Shown here in pieces: positions 1 to 11,673 of a DNA stretch of 64,000 nucleotides; within the stretch, counting starts at the first letter, position 1; every line of letters starts with the position of its first letter. Origin of the DNA: Atherix ibis (taxonomy: Eukaryota > Arthropoda > Insecta > Diptera > Athericidae). A model generated the notes under the pieces. The model was not told the origin of the DNA. It saw only the letters and a program-made list of their open reading frames with translations, and ran no database searches. The translations under genes were made by a program, and so were the position numbers. The stretch is taken from NCBI GenBank assembly GCA_958298945.1, contig OY282609.1, forward strand, positions 32,709,212 to 32,773,211. Reading direction: 5' to 3'.

Positions 1-465
1 CAGATGACACGGCCATACTTGTTACCCATACAAATCCTGACATAGCTTCCAACAATCAACAATCCCATTTACACAACCTTCAATCCTGGTTTAAGAGATG
101 GAGAGTGAGGGTAAATGAACAGAAGATTGCTCACATTACGTTCACACTTTGTCAAGGGACACCTACTCCTTTATACCTTAATATAGCAACATGATTCCAC
201 AATATGACAAAGTATGTTATTTGGGACTTTACCTGGACAAGAGATTAACATGGAACCCTCATACTAGACTAAACAAATTTTAAGCCACTAGAGACGTTAC
301 CGACAACTTCTTAGACTACTGCTGGACAAACACTTGAAACTAACAATACAATTATAAAACCTATTTGGACTTATGGAACTGAATTTTGGGGTTCAACGAA
401 ACGTTCCAATTCCTATCGCGTCCATGCCTTATAATCCAAGATTTTGTATGTTCGTAACAACGTAA
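1..465 (+). pseudogene. jockey-type non-LTR retrotransposon, reverse transcriptase segment (first part)
   Basis: Reading from base 3, the frame gives ADDTAILVTHTNPDIA and then LHNLQSWFKRWRVRVNEQK. ADD is the second half of the (F/Y)ADD reverse-transcriptase active-site box, and the rest fits the thumb region of jockey-clade ORF2. Such proteins copy element RNA into DNA at the target site. In-frame stops appear after about 60 residues (near 190-250), and further on several frames carry matching scraps such as IKPIWTYGTEFWGSTKRSN (about 350-405), so the gene is dead. The 5' part lies outside the window. The relic is interrupted at a TA by a mariner and resumes at 1389. Confidence 0.8.
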
Positions 466-467
466 TA

Positions 468-1386
468 CGAAGTCTGTTAAAAAAATATCGCGAATTTTTG
501 CGGGTTACGTATGTATGTTAGATTTTCGTTTTTTTTGTGGCGTTATGTTGGTACTAAAGTCTCTCACTTATGCCGATAAGTTCGGCCATTTTGAATGGTC
601 AGTTAATTTTTGACAGTACCTTTGCTTGCACGTGTTTTCGCTCGTCGTCGATTTTTGCCCATTCCAAAAAATGGATCAAAGAATCTGTATCAAATTTTGT
701 GTGAAAAACAAAATTAATTGCGCGAACACATTCCGAATGTTGACTGTGGCATATGGTGAAGCTACCTTGGGACCGAAGCAACGTTTATTGGTGGTACGAA
801 ATGTTCTCAGAGGGCCGAGAAGAAGTGAACGGCGAAAAGCGTGCCGGACGGTCGAATGTGAAGGTTTTGCTTACAGTCAATAAGGCATATGTTCTGCCAC
901 AGGATAGTACAGTCAATAAGGAATATTACCTGCAAGTTATGCGCAAGTTGCGCGAAGCAATCCGCCAGAAATGCCCGGATTTCTAGAAGAACAAAAATTG
1001 GCTTTTGCACCATGATAACGCCCCTGCTCACGCATCGTTGCTTGTGCACAAATTTTTGGCCAAAAACAACACACTAATAATGCCGCAGCCACCGTATTCC
1101 CCAGATCTGGCCTCCTGTAACTTTTTCTTATTCCCGAAACAGAAGAGCCCTATGAAAGGATGACGCTACGCTACGATTGAGGAGATAAAGACGACATCGA
1201 AGGAGTAGCTGAACAAGATCACCAAAAATGATTTTTTGAATCATGCTCCGAAGATTGGAAAAAACATTGGTACAAGTGTATAATATCTGGTGGGGATTAC
1301 TTTGAAGGGAACAAAATATATGTTCATGAATAAGTAATAATTTTTGAAAAAACACAAAATTCGCGATACTTTTTGAACAGACCTCG
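468..1386 (+). mobile_element. mariner element, internally deleted, inserted in a jockey relic
   Basis: The ends are inverted repeats. The left reads CGAAGTCTGTTAAAAAAATA and the right, in reverse complement, reads CGAGGTCTGTTCAAAAAGTA; both are flanked by TA (466-467, 1387-1388), as expected for Tc1/mariner. The + strand holds a mariner transposase reading frame from ATG 671 (MDQRICIKFCVKNKI...) through the paired-like N-terminus to SEGREEVNGEKRAGR. It then jumps to SNVKVLLTV, so the region with the first catalytic Asp is deleted. The second catalytic Asp is present (LLHHDNAPAH, near 1000-1035). The third is changed to Asn (SPDLASCNFFLFPK, near 1100-1140), and stops and shifts follow. It cannot code for an active enzyme. 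Relatives lie at 15612, 21811 and 28614. Confidence 0.9.
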
Positions 1387-1388
1387 TA

Positions 1389-1562
1389 CATTGTGATCTA
1401 AATGTTCCCTTTGTTCAGGACCTGTGCATTTATCGCTATCAAAAATTTCACTACCGGTTATCCTATCATCATAATCCTCTTGTGTGTGAATTATCCTGTA
1501 CTGCCCTTCCCGGAAACACTAATCGGATACTTAAGAGCCAAAATGGCCTAGAGATTTTCTAG
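1389..1562 (+). pseudogene. jockey-type retrotransposon, C-terminal end of ORF2
   Basis: The frame ending in TAG at 1560-1562 reads HHNPLVCELSCTALPGNTNR followed by ILKSQNGLEIF. This is the C-terminal tail typical of jockey-clade ORF2. It continues the relic that starts at base 1: removing the mariner at 468-1386 and one TA joins the two halves of one element. The junction region is frameshifted, so the frame is not continuous. The mariner insertion is therefore younger than the retrotransposon. Confidence 0.7.
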
Positions 1563-4500
1563 AGGAATCTAACTTCCATTAGTTTGGAGAAATGCCGATG
1601 GGTGTTTACTACCATTTCAGATTGCATAAGATTGCAAATTAAAATGTTAGGTAAATCTGCTTGTTACAATACAATTGTAGTTGCAGATAAAAAATTTTTA
1701 CTTGAAATTATATATAAAACGGACCATGTCATAGGGACCATAATTCGTGTCATAGAGACCATAAAAGAAATTTCATTTTTCTATTTTTAATAGAAAGTTC
1801 TCTACCACAAAAAAGCCTTATTTTTTTAATTTAAAGTTTTTTATTTTACGCTTTTATGGTGAGTGTGGTAAATTTTGGAAAACAATTTTGATACATGCTA
1901 CCTGAGTAGGTGTTAGTGTTTAATTTAAGGAAATTGATTACAAATTATAGAAGCAGATTTGCAGACAAAATTTCGCTTGTGTGCTAATATCAAATAAAAA
2001 AAAGGACCTTTCCATTTGCATTTCCAGAGAAAAATACAAAATAATTTGATATTCGCAAAAATTAGCAAATACAAATATTCTGAGCGAACGGTTCGAGAAT
2101 GTTATAAATTTGAAAAGATATTTCTAAATGCCTACGAAAAATAATGTATTAAATTTTTTTGGACAGAACTCAAATATTGTAGATATTCTCCCATATACAC
2201 ATACAAGCACCGTTTTAGACAATAATGTACAAGTACATACCACGCATTTTATTTACAAATTTAGACCTCATTTACGGCTTCATGTCTTGGGAAAACGGCG
2301 ATAATCCATCGTACAACGGAGATCTATTCGCGGAGTTTTCATGCGGAAGCAGATTTCTTGATTACATAAAACTGCTGGAAAAATGTCAGCATATCGATTT
2401 TTTTTCTGTTTTTTTTTTCGACTGTCTTTCTATAAAATAAGAGACCACCGTCGCGCCATGACGATGGTAATAGTGATAGGAATTGTTCCGTCGTCTCTGG
2501 ACAATAATCATCATCGTTCGTCTTTGGATATAAGTGGTAATAGGCTTTTATTTTCGACATTTTCCTAAATATTTTATCTCTTTTATCAATACACACAAGT
2601 ACGTATATGCCAATATTAATTTGTCACCATCTCGTCCAAGTGTCCGTCCATATGAACTTTAACATACAGAATTATGTGTTGTAGCATTTTAGAGGTTAGG
2701 TCATGGTGAGGGTATTTGTGTTTTTTTAGGTTATAAAATTTTTTTGGGGCCAAATGTGAGAAGAATAATTATCTGATGGAATTTTATTGGGGAATATATT
2801 GCATAATAAATATTTGTGTCTATGCGAAAGAATTTTTTTTACATTTAAGACCCCGACCTAACCCGATAGGACAAAATTGTTTTTACAACATAATTTTTTT
2901 ATGTTTATTAATTCAATGAAATTTTGTGAATGTCATCCAAATCTTTTTTTTCTTTACATAGAATTTTCGTATAAAGTTTTCATATCGAAAAAACAAAAAG
3001 AAAAAAAAAGAAAAAGGAAAACATACACGTATGCGTAACCAAATAAGAATGTCATCGCCAAAGCTGTAACTAAAAAATAATTGTTGGAGAAACTCAATAG
3101 TAATTCTGAGACCTCTTATATTTTATGGTTACCATATTAAAATAAGTATAGACTTTTTTTTTTAATTCATCGTAAAAGTGTACGTTAAAAACGTACACTT
3201 TTTTTTAAAAGTTAAAAACGTCGTAAGATATTTTTAGTTTTTTTTTTTTTGACAAATTTCAAAATTAGCATGAATTTGTTATTTTTCACATTATCATAGT
3301 GAATTTTAATAGCAAAATTTTTTCCAGCTTTAAATTTAAATACGCACTCAGGTTTTTAATACAATTTGTTTTTTTTGTAGTTTTTTTTATTTTGTGAAAG
3401 ATGAGATTTTGGTTGGTCAAAGATGAGATCTATAAGATTTTAACAATCGTAATCTTTTTTTATTAAGCATAGTTTTTTTTGTATTAATAATTTTTGAAAG
3501 AATATAAATAATTTTTTAAGAAAATATAATTTTGACCAATTAACCTAATTTTGCTAATCGATTTGCAGTAATTTTCTTTTACCGAAGCATTTTTGAAATA
3601 TTTATTATGTCTGAATCGCTAAAACACTTTTAAATTTTATGGGATTGTATTTTTAATGAAATTCAATCTCTACGTTAAATTGGTATTTTAGATTTATTTT
3701 TGCGATAACTCAAAAGATAACATAATATTTTAATAAATTCTTCTATCCAGATTAAAATAGGCTTTCTGCAGGTTTTAAATCATCAACTGTTTTTTGTTAA
3801 TATTCACGATTTATCTAATATATTTTTTTTATAAATCTACGAAAACTCTACGATAATTTTTTTCTACATGTTTTAAATAAATTTCAAATAAATTGTAAGC
3901 TTTTGTAAAGTAAATCTTATCTACCGTTTTGATGTGGTCAAACAGTTGAAATTCAGAAAAGAAAACAAATGATTGAGGATTAGCCAAAAATACTATGTGA
4001 GTTTAAGAGTATGGGAATTTTTTTTTTTTGACCTTAGGAGTGTTAATTGAAAATTAACATAAATAAGGTATTTTACTGTTCTTCATAACGGTACACAAAA
4101 CCAGCAGGTCTTTGATTTTTGTTACAACGATAAAATTACGCAACTCTATCTAACTTTGTCGATGTAAACTTTAGAGATAATATTTTTTTTTTCGAAATTC
4201 AAAGTTTTATTTTTATTGTTAACAATAGGAGATGAGGAAGGAGAATATGAGATATTGAATAAACAAACCATGAAAAATATTCCTGACAGAGTAGCTTCAA
4301 TTGACTGACTACAAATTTGCATACGATACGGTATAAAGATATCTTCTCAGATATATCTTCTCGTGGCCATATGAACATAAATGATGGAGCAGATTATTAT
4401 TATAGTCCGAAGTATTCGAGTAATGATAGTTCTGACTTCTTAATTTAAGTTTCAATTTCTCTAGATAGATTTAGGAGAGGAGATCGATCATTTTTAGTTA

Positions 4501-5614
4501 AATCTGCTCTCAAAGAAGAAATCAACAAAATATTGGCACTTTTTTCCCCTCTCTTTTGGCGCTGTCTCGTTTATTGACCCCCAACAAAATCTGTTAATGG
4601 CCACAATTGCCTAGTGGAATACGTTGTCTCTGTTGACAGTGGCTGGTTTCTATCGATCGCACATTGACCGATAATCAATCAATCAATTAATACACAAGTG
4701 GCAGCTACAAGTGGACGATCAAAAATGCATACAAACGTGTTGTTAGTATAAAAAAATACAACAGGTAAAAAAAAAATATTGAATATTTGAAGGGATTTGT
4801 TTTGCATAAATCAGGTATGCTTAATTAGTATTTTCATACGATTAGTTGTGGTGTGAGGGAAAAAATAATAATAACAAATCTTGATAGGATTATATACAAC
4901 AAAATAAACAACAACAATATCATAAATAAATATTGTTTTAAGCTTGATTTATTTATGTTTTGTCATAATGATACTTGTAAGAATTAATACCCAAAAAACC
5001 TGTTGCGTTAACCTTTTCAAAATCGATTTCTTATCGATCGATGTCGAGATTGAGTATTAGAGGTACTATTAGAAAGTAATTAGCTACCTACCAGGAATGT
5101 GTGACTTTGAAATTAATGATAAAAAAAAAATTATTAAAAAATTTTGTATTTACTTCCGATTTTATAAGAATTTCCCAATAAAAAAGTTAAATAACTTTTA
5201 AAAAGATGAAATTTGTATTAAAAATATAATTAAACTAAAAAGAAAGTGTAAAAAATTATTGAAAATATGAAATTATTGAAAAGATTAAAAATTAATCAAG
5301 ATGAAATTATTGAAAAGATTAAAATTTTTAACAACGAAAAATATAGGAATTCATATTGTTTTTTTATAATTAGAAAATTTTTAATTTTTTCTATTAAAAA
5401 TATCAGTTTTTTATTAAATATTTACAAAATAAATTAATTATTTTAACAAAAAAAATCAAATTTCGTCTATTATGAAAAACAGAAAATGAATAGGAAATAC
5501 TCAATATAAACAAAAAATTAAGACTATTCCCTTAAAAATACTGATTTTATTTAAGTCTGACGAAAAACAAAAGTAAAAACTTACTATGCAGTTGCTCTTA
5601 GAAATTTGTAATAA
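1563..5614. other. AT-rich non-coding stretch
   Basis: I see no supported gene. The sequence is rich in A and T runs. It holds a perfect hairpin at 3174-3202 (separate entry). A block of lower AT content lies at about 4540-4765 and ends in CAACAGGTAAAA, a possible splice donor; it could be a 5' untranslated exon, but nothing else supports that. Short open frames here (for example 2225-2440) show no recognisable protein. Confidence 0.5.
3174..3202. repeat. perfect 12-bp hairpin
   Basis: AAAAGTGTACGT at 3174-3185 and its exact reverse complement at 3191-3202 are separated by five bases (TAAAA). It lies in AT-rich DNA with no gene nearby. It may be a MITE remnant or chance; function unknown. 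Confidence 0.8.
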
Positions 5615-5618
5615 ATAA

Positions 5619-6067
5619 AAATTTTTAAAATTTCCCCTTGAAAAAATTATAATTACCATGTACATACGAGGGTTGTCCGAGAAGTACTCGGCCTGACCTG
5701 TAAATGGCTGTTATTGTTTGAAAAAAAATTACTTTGATTGAAAATACCAAACTATAAAGCTTAAGTTTAAAGTTTGATGACGCTGCGATGTTTCGTATTT
5801 GTTTGACAGCGCGTTTGCTCACAATGGAACATAAAGCAGCACAATGGAACGTCGTTGGCGATAAAGCAGAGTTTTTCCATTGATTCATAACCTGAAATGA
5901 AGGAACAGTCTAAATAATGGATTGAAAGGGGATAATCAGCTGCAAAGAGGGCGAAGACATCTGATCACAAGGTCATGGCGTCAAGTTTTTTCGATGCGCG
6001 TGGGCTAATTTTCATTGATTCTGAGACTACACTTATTTGTATAATGAAAATATAATTATAAGGAATT
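5619..6067 (+). mobile_element. truncated mariner, first tandem unit
   Basis: A mariner-like left end (CGAGGGTTGTCCGAGAAGTA from 5667, after TA) leads into a transposase remnant with most of the N-terminal half missing. Near 5890-6015 one frame reads PEMKEQSK, then AKRAKTSDHKVMASSFFDAR and GLIFID, the block around the FWDARG motif of mariner transposases. The relic stops just after FID and no right terminal repeat is seen. The flank before the left end (about 5619-5666) and the break point after it both recur in the next unit (6078-6730), so the pair looks like one truncated insertion duplicated in tandem rather than two insertions. Confidence 0.7.
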
Positions 6068-6077
6068 TTTTTAGTAA

Positions 6078-6730
6078 TTTTAAAAATGTCCCCATGAAAA
6101 AATTATAATTACCATGTGCATATGAGGGTAGTTCCAGAAGTACCCGGCCTGACTTGTAAATATAAAAGCCGAGCTAGACTATGCTCTGGGGGAGTCTACT
6201 CCTTCGTTTACAACGATAAAATATTGAGTGACAGAGTTTAAACGAGGTCCTACGAGCTGCCAAAACGAACATCGCAGTGGTCACCCAAATGAGGTGAGCA
6301 CGCCACAAATGTTGAAGATAATCCACAAAATGGTATTGGAAGATCGTCGACTGAAAGTGTACGAGCTAGCAGACATGGTAGGCATTTCCAAAAGTGCTAT
6401 ACATCGTATATTGTCTGGGTAACGCGTTTGCTTACAATCGAACATAAACAGCGTCGCCAGAATATTTCAATCAAGTAGTTGGCGACGTTTCGCAGCAATA
6501 AAACTGAGTTTTTTCGTTGATTCATAACCTGAGATAAAGGAACCGTCAAAACAATGGATTGGAAGGGGATAATCCCCTGCAAAGAAGGCGAAGACAGTTC
6601 CATCTGCTGGCGTCAAATTTTTGGGATGCACGTAGACTGATGGCGTCAAATTTTTGAGATGCACGTGGACTAATTTTCATTGATTCTGGGACTACACTAA
6701 TAAGTAATATAAGAAAATTATAATTACAAA
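6078..6730 (+). mobile_element. truncated mariner, second tandem unit with HTH domain
   Basis: This unit repeats the flank and left end of the previous one with about 15 percent difference, and keeps an N-terminal transposase piece at 6228-6422. That piece contains FKRGPTSCQNEHRSGHPNEV, KMVLEDRRLKVYELADMVGI and SKSAIHRIL, the helix-turn-helix DNA-binding part of a mariner transposase. After a stop, scraps continue: EIKEPSKQWIGRG and AKKAKTVPSAG (about 6525-6605), then a 33-bp segment repeated in tandem (about 6610-6675). Like unit one it ends just after the FID block. The whole is non-functional. Confidence 0.75.
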
Positions 6731-6848
6731 AAAAAATGTTGGAGGGTTAAAACTTGTCCAAATTCCCTTTTAATTGATATACTACGATTATAGGAATTCG
6801 TTTTTAATTCAAAATTAATTTAAGACTTTTTTTTTTTGAATATTTTTA

Positions 6849-6892
6849 TTTTCTTACTTTCAAAATTAATATAAATTTTGAAAGTAAGAAAA
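6849..6892. repeat. perfect 19-bp hairpin
   Basis: Arms 6849-6867 and 6874-6892 are exact reverse complements (left arm begins TTTTCTTACTTTCAAAA) around a six-base loop. The hairpin sits about 120 bp after the tandem mariners. It could be the core of a small fold-back element or a transcript hairpin; nothing in the sequence decides. Confidence 0.85.
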
Positions 6893-8300
6893 ACTAAAAT
6901 ATGTCGTTTTTTTTTAAAAATATACTCCTTATATACGAGTACATATTAAATGATGTTTTTATTATTTTATGGATCTAATAAATATTTTTTAATAAAAGTT
7001 ACTTATGTGTAGATACAGTTTCAAAGTCGGAGAAGTGTACGAGTATCTAAGAACTATGCCATTTTTATGATGATTTTTTGTTTGAAAATCGAAAGAAAAA
7101 AGTTTTTTAATCTTCTTTATTTATGTATCTATGCGTAGGACTCTATACTAATCTTTAAAAAGTGTTAATTACTTCATTAATAGTCTTATTGCCTTCCTAC
7201 TGAAGAAGATATTTTATTTAATAACTGGACATGTACAAAAAAGAGGAAATAAACTTGCATATATCCTCACATACACGCATATTATTCGATAGTACGTTCT
7301 GGTTATTTATGGTCATATTTTCTCCATAACGGATGTGGATTTAAATACTTTTTTTTAATAGTTTTTTTTTAAATTACACATAATTGGCTTAGTCCAACAG
7401 TTGGGGTAGACTTAGTGGCAGACATCATATGACAGGTAAACAAACGACAAAATGGCCATCATCCTGATATTTTTTCTATACAATGACATACAGTTGTTAT
7501 TCACCACTCTCCCATTTCACAACTCTACACACACATTTAGTGTACTTGCTGTTGCTAATCGACACGTGCACACTATCTCCATGGGCTGGTTTGTGACGCT
7601 GTAGAACTGACGAAGTAGTCAGTCGCTAAAGAAACGGTGAGAAATTTGGATGGTTTTACGCTATGGTACCGGGAAGAGTGATCGTTTGACAATTTGAACT
7701 TCGAAAAACGTGTTTATTTATTCATTTTTTTTCGTTTTGTTTTGGTATTTTTATTTTTATATTCAGTTTTATTTAAATATTGATTTTTGATTTTTGCAAA
7801 AGCCAAATAGTTTTAGAATTAAATTTATTTGAAATTAATTTGATTTATCAACAACAAGAAAAAAAAGAATCCCTTTTATTGCTGTTAGTCGACAAATAAC
7901 TTCCGTAAATTTTATTTGAATATTTAATCATGAATGAATACTTTTGATAAAATTTATTGCACGACGAGTGTGTGCTTACAATTGTTATCTTAGCAATAAA
8001 TGAATAAAAAAAAACATTAAGTAAAAAGTTTCGGTTAAAAGGAATCATTTGTGCCGTTTCTATTGCGTTGTAAACGCTTCAAAAATTTGTTTATTTATAA
8101 TACTGACACAGTTTGAATGCGATGATAAAATATTTAAACAAGTGTGTTAAATAAAAAGTAAAAATAAAATAAATGGACGTGATATGATAATTGTAACGAA
8201 AAAAAAAAACTATTCTAAGTAAATGTCAAAATAGTTTCTTCTTCTCTTCTTCATCTCTTTTTTTTTAATTTGTTATGTTTGTCGTTAGTATTGATAAAAT
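6893..8300. other. non-coding stretch with a lower-AT block
   Basis: No supported gene. About 7380-7700 is less AT-rich than its surroundings and contains the Inr+DPE candidate listed separately; it could be a promoter and 5' exon. AT-rich DNA follows up to the transposon at 8301. Confidence 0.45.
7619..7652 (+). promoter_or_regulatory. candidate Inr + DPE core promoter
   Basis: TCAGTC at 7619-7624 matches the insect initiator consensus TCAKTY, with the presumed +1 at A7621. GGATG at 7648-7652 starts exactly at +28 and fits the downstream promoter element RGWYV. No TATA box lies at -30. By base composition alone a few such pairs are expected in 64 kb on both strands, so the case rests on exact spacing plus the lower-AT surroundings. 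No coding exon has been linked to it. Confidence 0.35.
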
Positions 8301-9781
8301 CTTAGATTATAAAAGAACTGGATAGGCCTCTACACAAAAAATTGTGGCCGAATTTTGTTGGCAACACATTCGTAAGAACGCACAAACATGCAAAATAACA
8401 GAAACGGGGTAAATCAGTGGGGGCCAATTTTAAACTTGAGTATGCGATTGAAGCGGTTTGTTCAAAACCATTTTGATATGTTATGTCATTCATACGTAAA
8501 CAAATAGATTTTTTAATATTTAATTATATCAAAACAAATGAGAGAATGTGATATTATATTGAAATGAAAACCACATCTCACAACTTATTAAATATAAACG
8601 TGCGCTTGTGAATTGAAATGGTAATTTAACGAGGCATTTTCATTTAAATTAAATTAAAAAATAAAGCATTAATTACATAGAAAATTACAAAATTATAGCA
8701 AATGCTTTAAAACTAAATTAAAAGATGGAAAATTAATTGTACTTAAATAATTAATAACTAAAATTCCAAAAAATATTGAGAACAATATTATTTAGTAAAT
8801 GCATTACAAAATGGTCTAATAGAGCATGCGAAAGCAGAAATGGAAAAGTAATAACCCTACCGAATATACTTTATTTATTTTAATACAATGAAAACAGACT
8901 GAAAAATTCGTTCCCTTAAATTTTCTTACACACACTTTATGTACACCGGGAATTAACTATTTTCTGGTAAACATTGAACTGTCAAAATGACATTTGTTTA
9001 CATTTATTGAATGCTGAACTTTTCCCTTTTTAATCCCTTTTTGGACAAAATAAATCATTAAATACCATTTACACATTATTTTTTGTTAATTTATGTAGTA
9101 AAAATGAAGATGTCAACTTACCGAAAGAAAGAAATTCCCGGCTTCCTCATTCCGTCCAATGAGCAGCAGCAACTCTTTATAAAACACTTCATTTTCTGAT
9201 ATAAAAAAACTTCCTATTAAATATCATCAACAATAAAACTATTTATATGAATGTTTATTTTTTCGTAAATACTTCAAAAAAGAAAAAACCCGCAACTTTC
9301 ACTTGCACTTTCCGATAAGTGCCAAAATAACAACTTTAAAAACAACAAAATTATGCAAGCATTCCGGTATGTTACCACTTTTATGGAGAATGGCGTGTTT
9401 TAAAACTCTCCGAAAGTCTACCAAATTGAGACGCTTAATATTTAATTGATATTTACGAAATAAATTAATAAACCTAAAATACAATTCAATTTAATATCAA
9501 AAGATTGTACAAAAAAAAATTGCCTGTTGTGTTTAAATTGTATTTTTGTTTCCAATAAGTGATTTTAATTCACTCTATAAAAAGTATGCTTTTGTAATTC
9601 AATAAATTCCTATTATGAAAACTAGATATCAGTAGGTGTCATGTCTAGATAAAAAATCTACAGAAAAGTATGCAAGCAGTACGATTTCTCGCCGCTATTG
9701 CAATAATTCCGCCAGAAAATTGCGTGTACATATTCGAAAATCTGACGTACGGGGGTCTATCCAGGTATTCTTTAATCTAAG
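8301..9781 (-). mobile_element. P-like THAP element, copy 1
   Basis: The ends are imperfect inverted repeats of about 30 bp: left CTTAGATTATAAAAGAACTG, right (reverse complement) CTTAGATTAAAGAATACCTG, then a shared GATAGGCC or near match. Three other copies of about 1.5 kb are found at 11674, 34403 and 42627, with a fragment at 48955. This copy has no visible target duplication (GATAAAAT against TGTGTGTA). The only protein signal is a THAP-like first exon on the - strand (9122-9192). No DDE or GTPase-type transposase region is recognisable, so it is non-autonomous. THAP plus 8-bp duplications in sister copies suggests the P superfamily; hAT is the main alternative. Confidence 0.8.
9122..9192 (-). 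pseudogene. THAP zinc-finger first exon of the P-like element
   Basis: On the - strand an ATG at 9192 opens MKCFIKSC, then about a dozen residues with Gly, and GISFFR, immediately followed by GTAAGT (9121-9116), a consensus splice donor. THAP domains begin with M, then C-x2-4-C, and a short loop leading to (I/V)SFHRFP-like sequence; here C3 and C8 have spacing C-x4-C and GISFFR fits the loop. THAP fingers give sequence-specific DNA binding in P-type transposases. The second exon, with the expected C-x2-H pair, is not found in the remaining element. In copy 3 (35278-35345) the same reading is kept but ATG has become ATA; in copy 4 a two-base insertion breaks it; copy 2 keeps only GISFFR. Confidence 0.6.
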
Positions 9782-11673
9782 TGTGTGTAACTAAATAAAA
9801 TGACATCGGTGCGTGAGGATGTGTATTAATTCGTGTATTATTAATAATGTATCTTAACAGAACATTTCTCTCTCTCCTTCTCCCTCTCTCGCTAAATATT
9901 AAATGTGCAATTTACATTAATTTAGCTTATCTAAGAAGAATTCTTTTCATCAATTTATTTTATTTGATTTAATTACAATATAAAAAAAGATTTAAAAATT
10001 AATTCTACTTTGTTTTTTTTTATAAATTTGCAAAATTGTTTACTTTTTTAATTTGAGTATGAAATTTTGGGTTATTTTTGCATCGGCGCTCAGCGCCATT
10101 TACACGCGTTCGCACTTTATTTAAAAAGAAAATATCTTATACTAATTTCGGAACGAGAACGTATGACCGCAATTTTCTAAAATATCTTTTCAAGAATATC
10201 AGTTTAGATATTTTATGCATATTCGGTTTTTTTTTATTTGTTAATTCTTAAACTTGTTAGTGTTTGTTTTTCTTCAAATAAATTAGCATAAATTTATATT
10301 TGTATATAATTTTTGTGATAATTTACAGGTGAATTCGGGAATGATAATGTAAGAAATAAAAAAGAAAATTTTATACTATGATAAATTCGAAAGAAATGCG
10401 AACTTTTTTTTATTATTAATACAAAAATTTGCAAAAATTAACTTAACATTATAAAAAAAATGCTAAAACATGAGAATTAAATCGAAAAATATCGAAAAAT
10501 ATTTGTGATGTTTATCAATTGTCTATTGCCTACCTGGTTTGTGACTGTTGATGATAGTTGTGTAGATTGGCGGGTATATTGAGAGAATTGAACATAGTGT
10601 AAATATTGGTGGTGAATTGAAAATTTCGTGATAAAATATATTTGAATTTGTTAAAAATTCTCCGTTAATTAATAATGAATCTTCAAGTTGGAAATTTGTT
10701 AAGTAAACGGTAAAAGAAAAAATTTATAAATATTTTCACAGAACATTAAATTGTTTTTAATGTTTTACGTGTTATTGTTATAAAAAAGTGTATGCACTGT
10801 TAAATATTCTTGAGTGAAATAATAATTGTTTCAAGTTGCTGAACACATAAAATACATCTTAGGAATAAGACTGCTGAAAGGTTCGTAAACATTCTTATTA
10901 TGTGCCCCATTTGTCGCCACATGCTCTTTAGTTAGTTATCTTCCCGTCTGGTTTTTAGCATTAATCATTTTTGATATGAACAATAATTAAATTGGGAAAA
11001 TTTTATTATTAGTAATAAATGAGAACAATTTTATTTATAAGAATGAGACTATTTTTTCTCAATTTTAAGTTCAGTAAGTTTTAATTTTGGGACTGTGTAT
11101 TTTCATATCGAACATGAATTTATTTTTAATAATTTTCTTATACAATATATTTATTAGTCATTTGTATAATGATTTGGAAAAAATACTAAATGGATCATAG
11201 CATCACCTTTTAAAATTAGACAGACAAACCCCAACGGCTATATCGTATTTTATGTTTGGTGGATTTCTCAAATATTTTTACCATTATTCGATATATTTTT
11301 TTTGTTGACCCTGCTGATATGTTAGAAAAATAAAAATGCCATCGACATCTAGGAAGGTTAAATTACTCTGAAATAAATGAAGACATTATTTTGTTTTGTT
11401 AGTTATTAATTTGCTAATTGTAAAGTATACTTTGATATAATAAAGTATAAAAAAACATTTTTGTACAAATTCTTATTTTTTAATCCAAGTTCTGAATTTC
11501 TAAATTAATACAGATAAAAAAGATACTTATCTAAAATAAATTAATAACTTATATGTTAAAACAATTTTTAAAATTTAATATTGTGTTTTCTTTTCTTTTA
11601 TCACCATTATATTTGATATAAATTAATTAACAGCATAAATGTCTCAGGATTTATGTTCAGTAACAGTTTCAAA
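9782..11673. other. non-coding stretch
   Basis: AT-rich DNA without a supported gene. A pyrimidine tract of CTCTCTCT/CTTCTCCC type lies at about 9867-9895. A slightly less AT-rich patch at 10840-10960 shows no open frame of note. Confidence 0.45.

Noticed and set aside
2225..2596. Overlapping open frames on both strands
   Set aside because: Composed of low-complexity Phe/Ser/Lys-rich sequence; no support as a gene.
8301..8493. Open frame on - at the left end of the THAP element
   Set aside because: The corresponding frames in the other copies are not conserved and no domain is visible.
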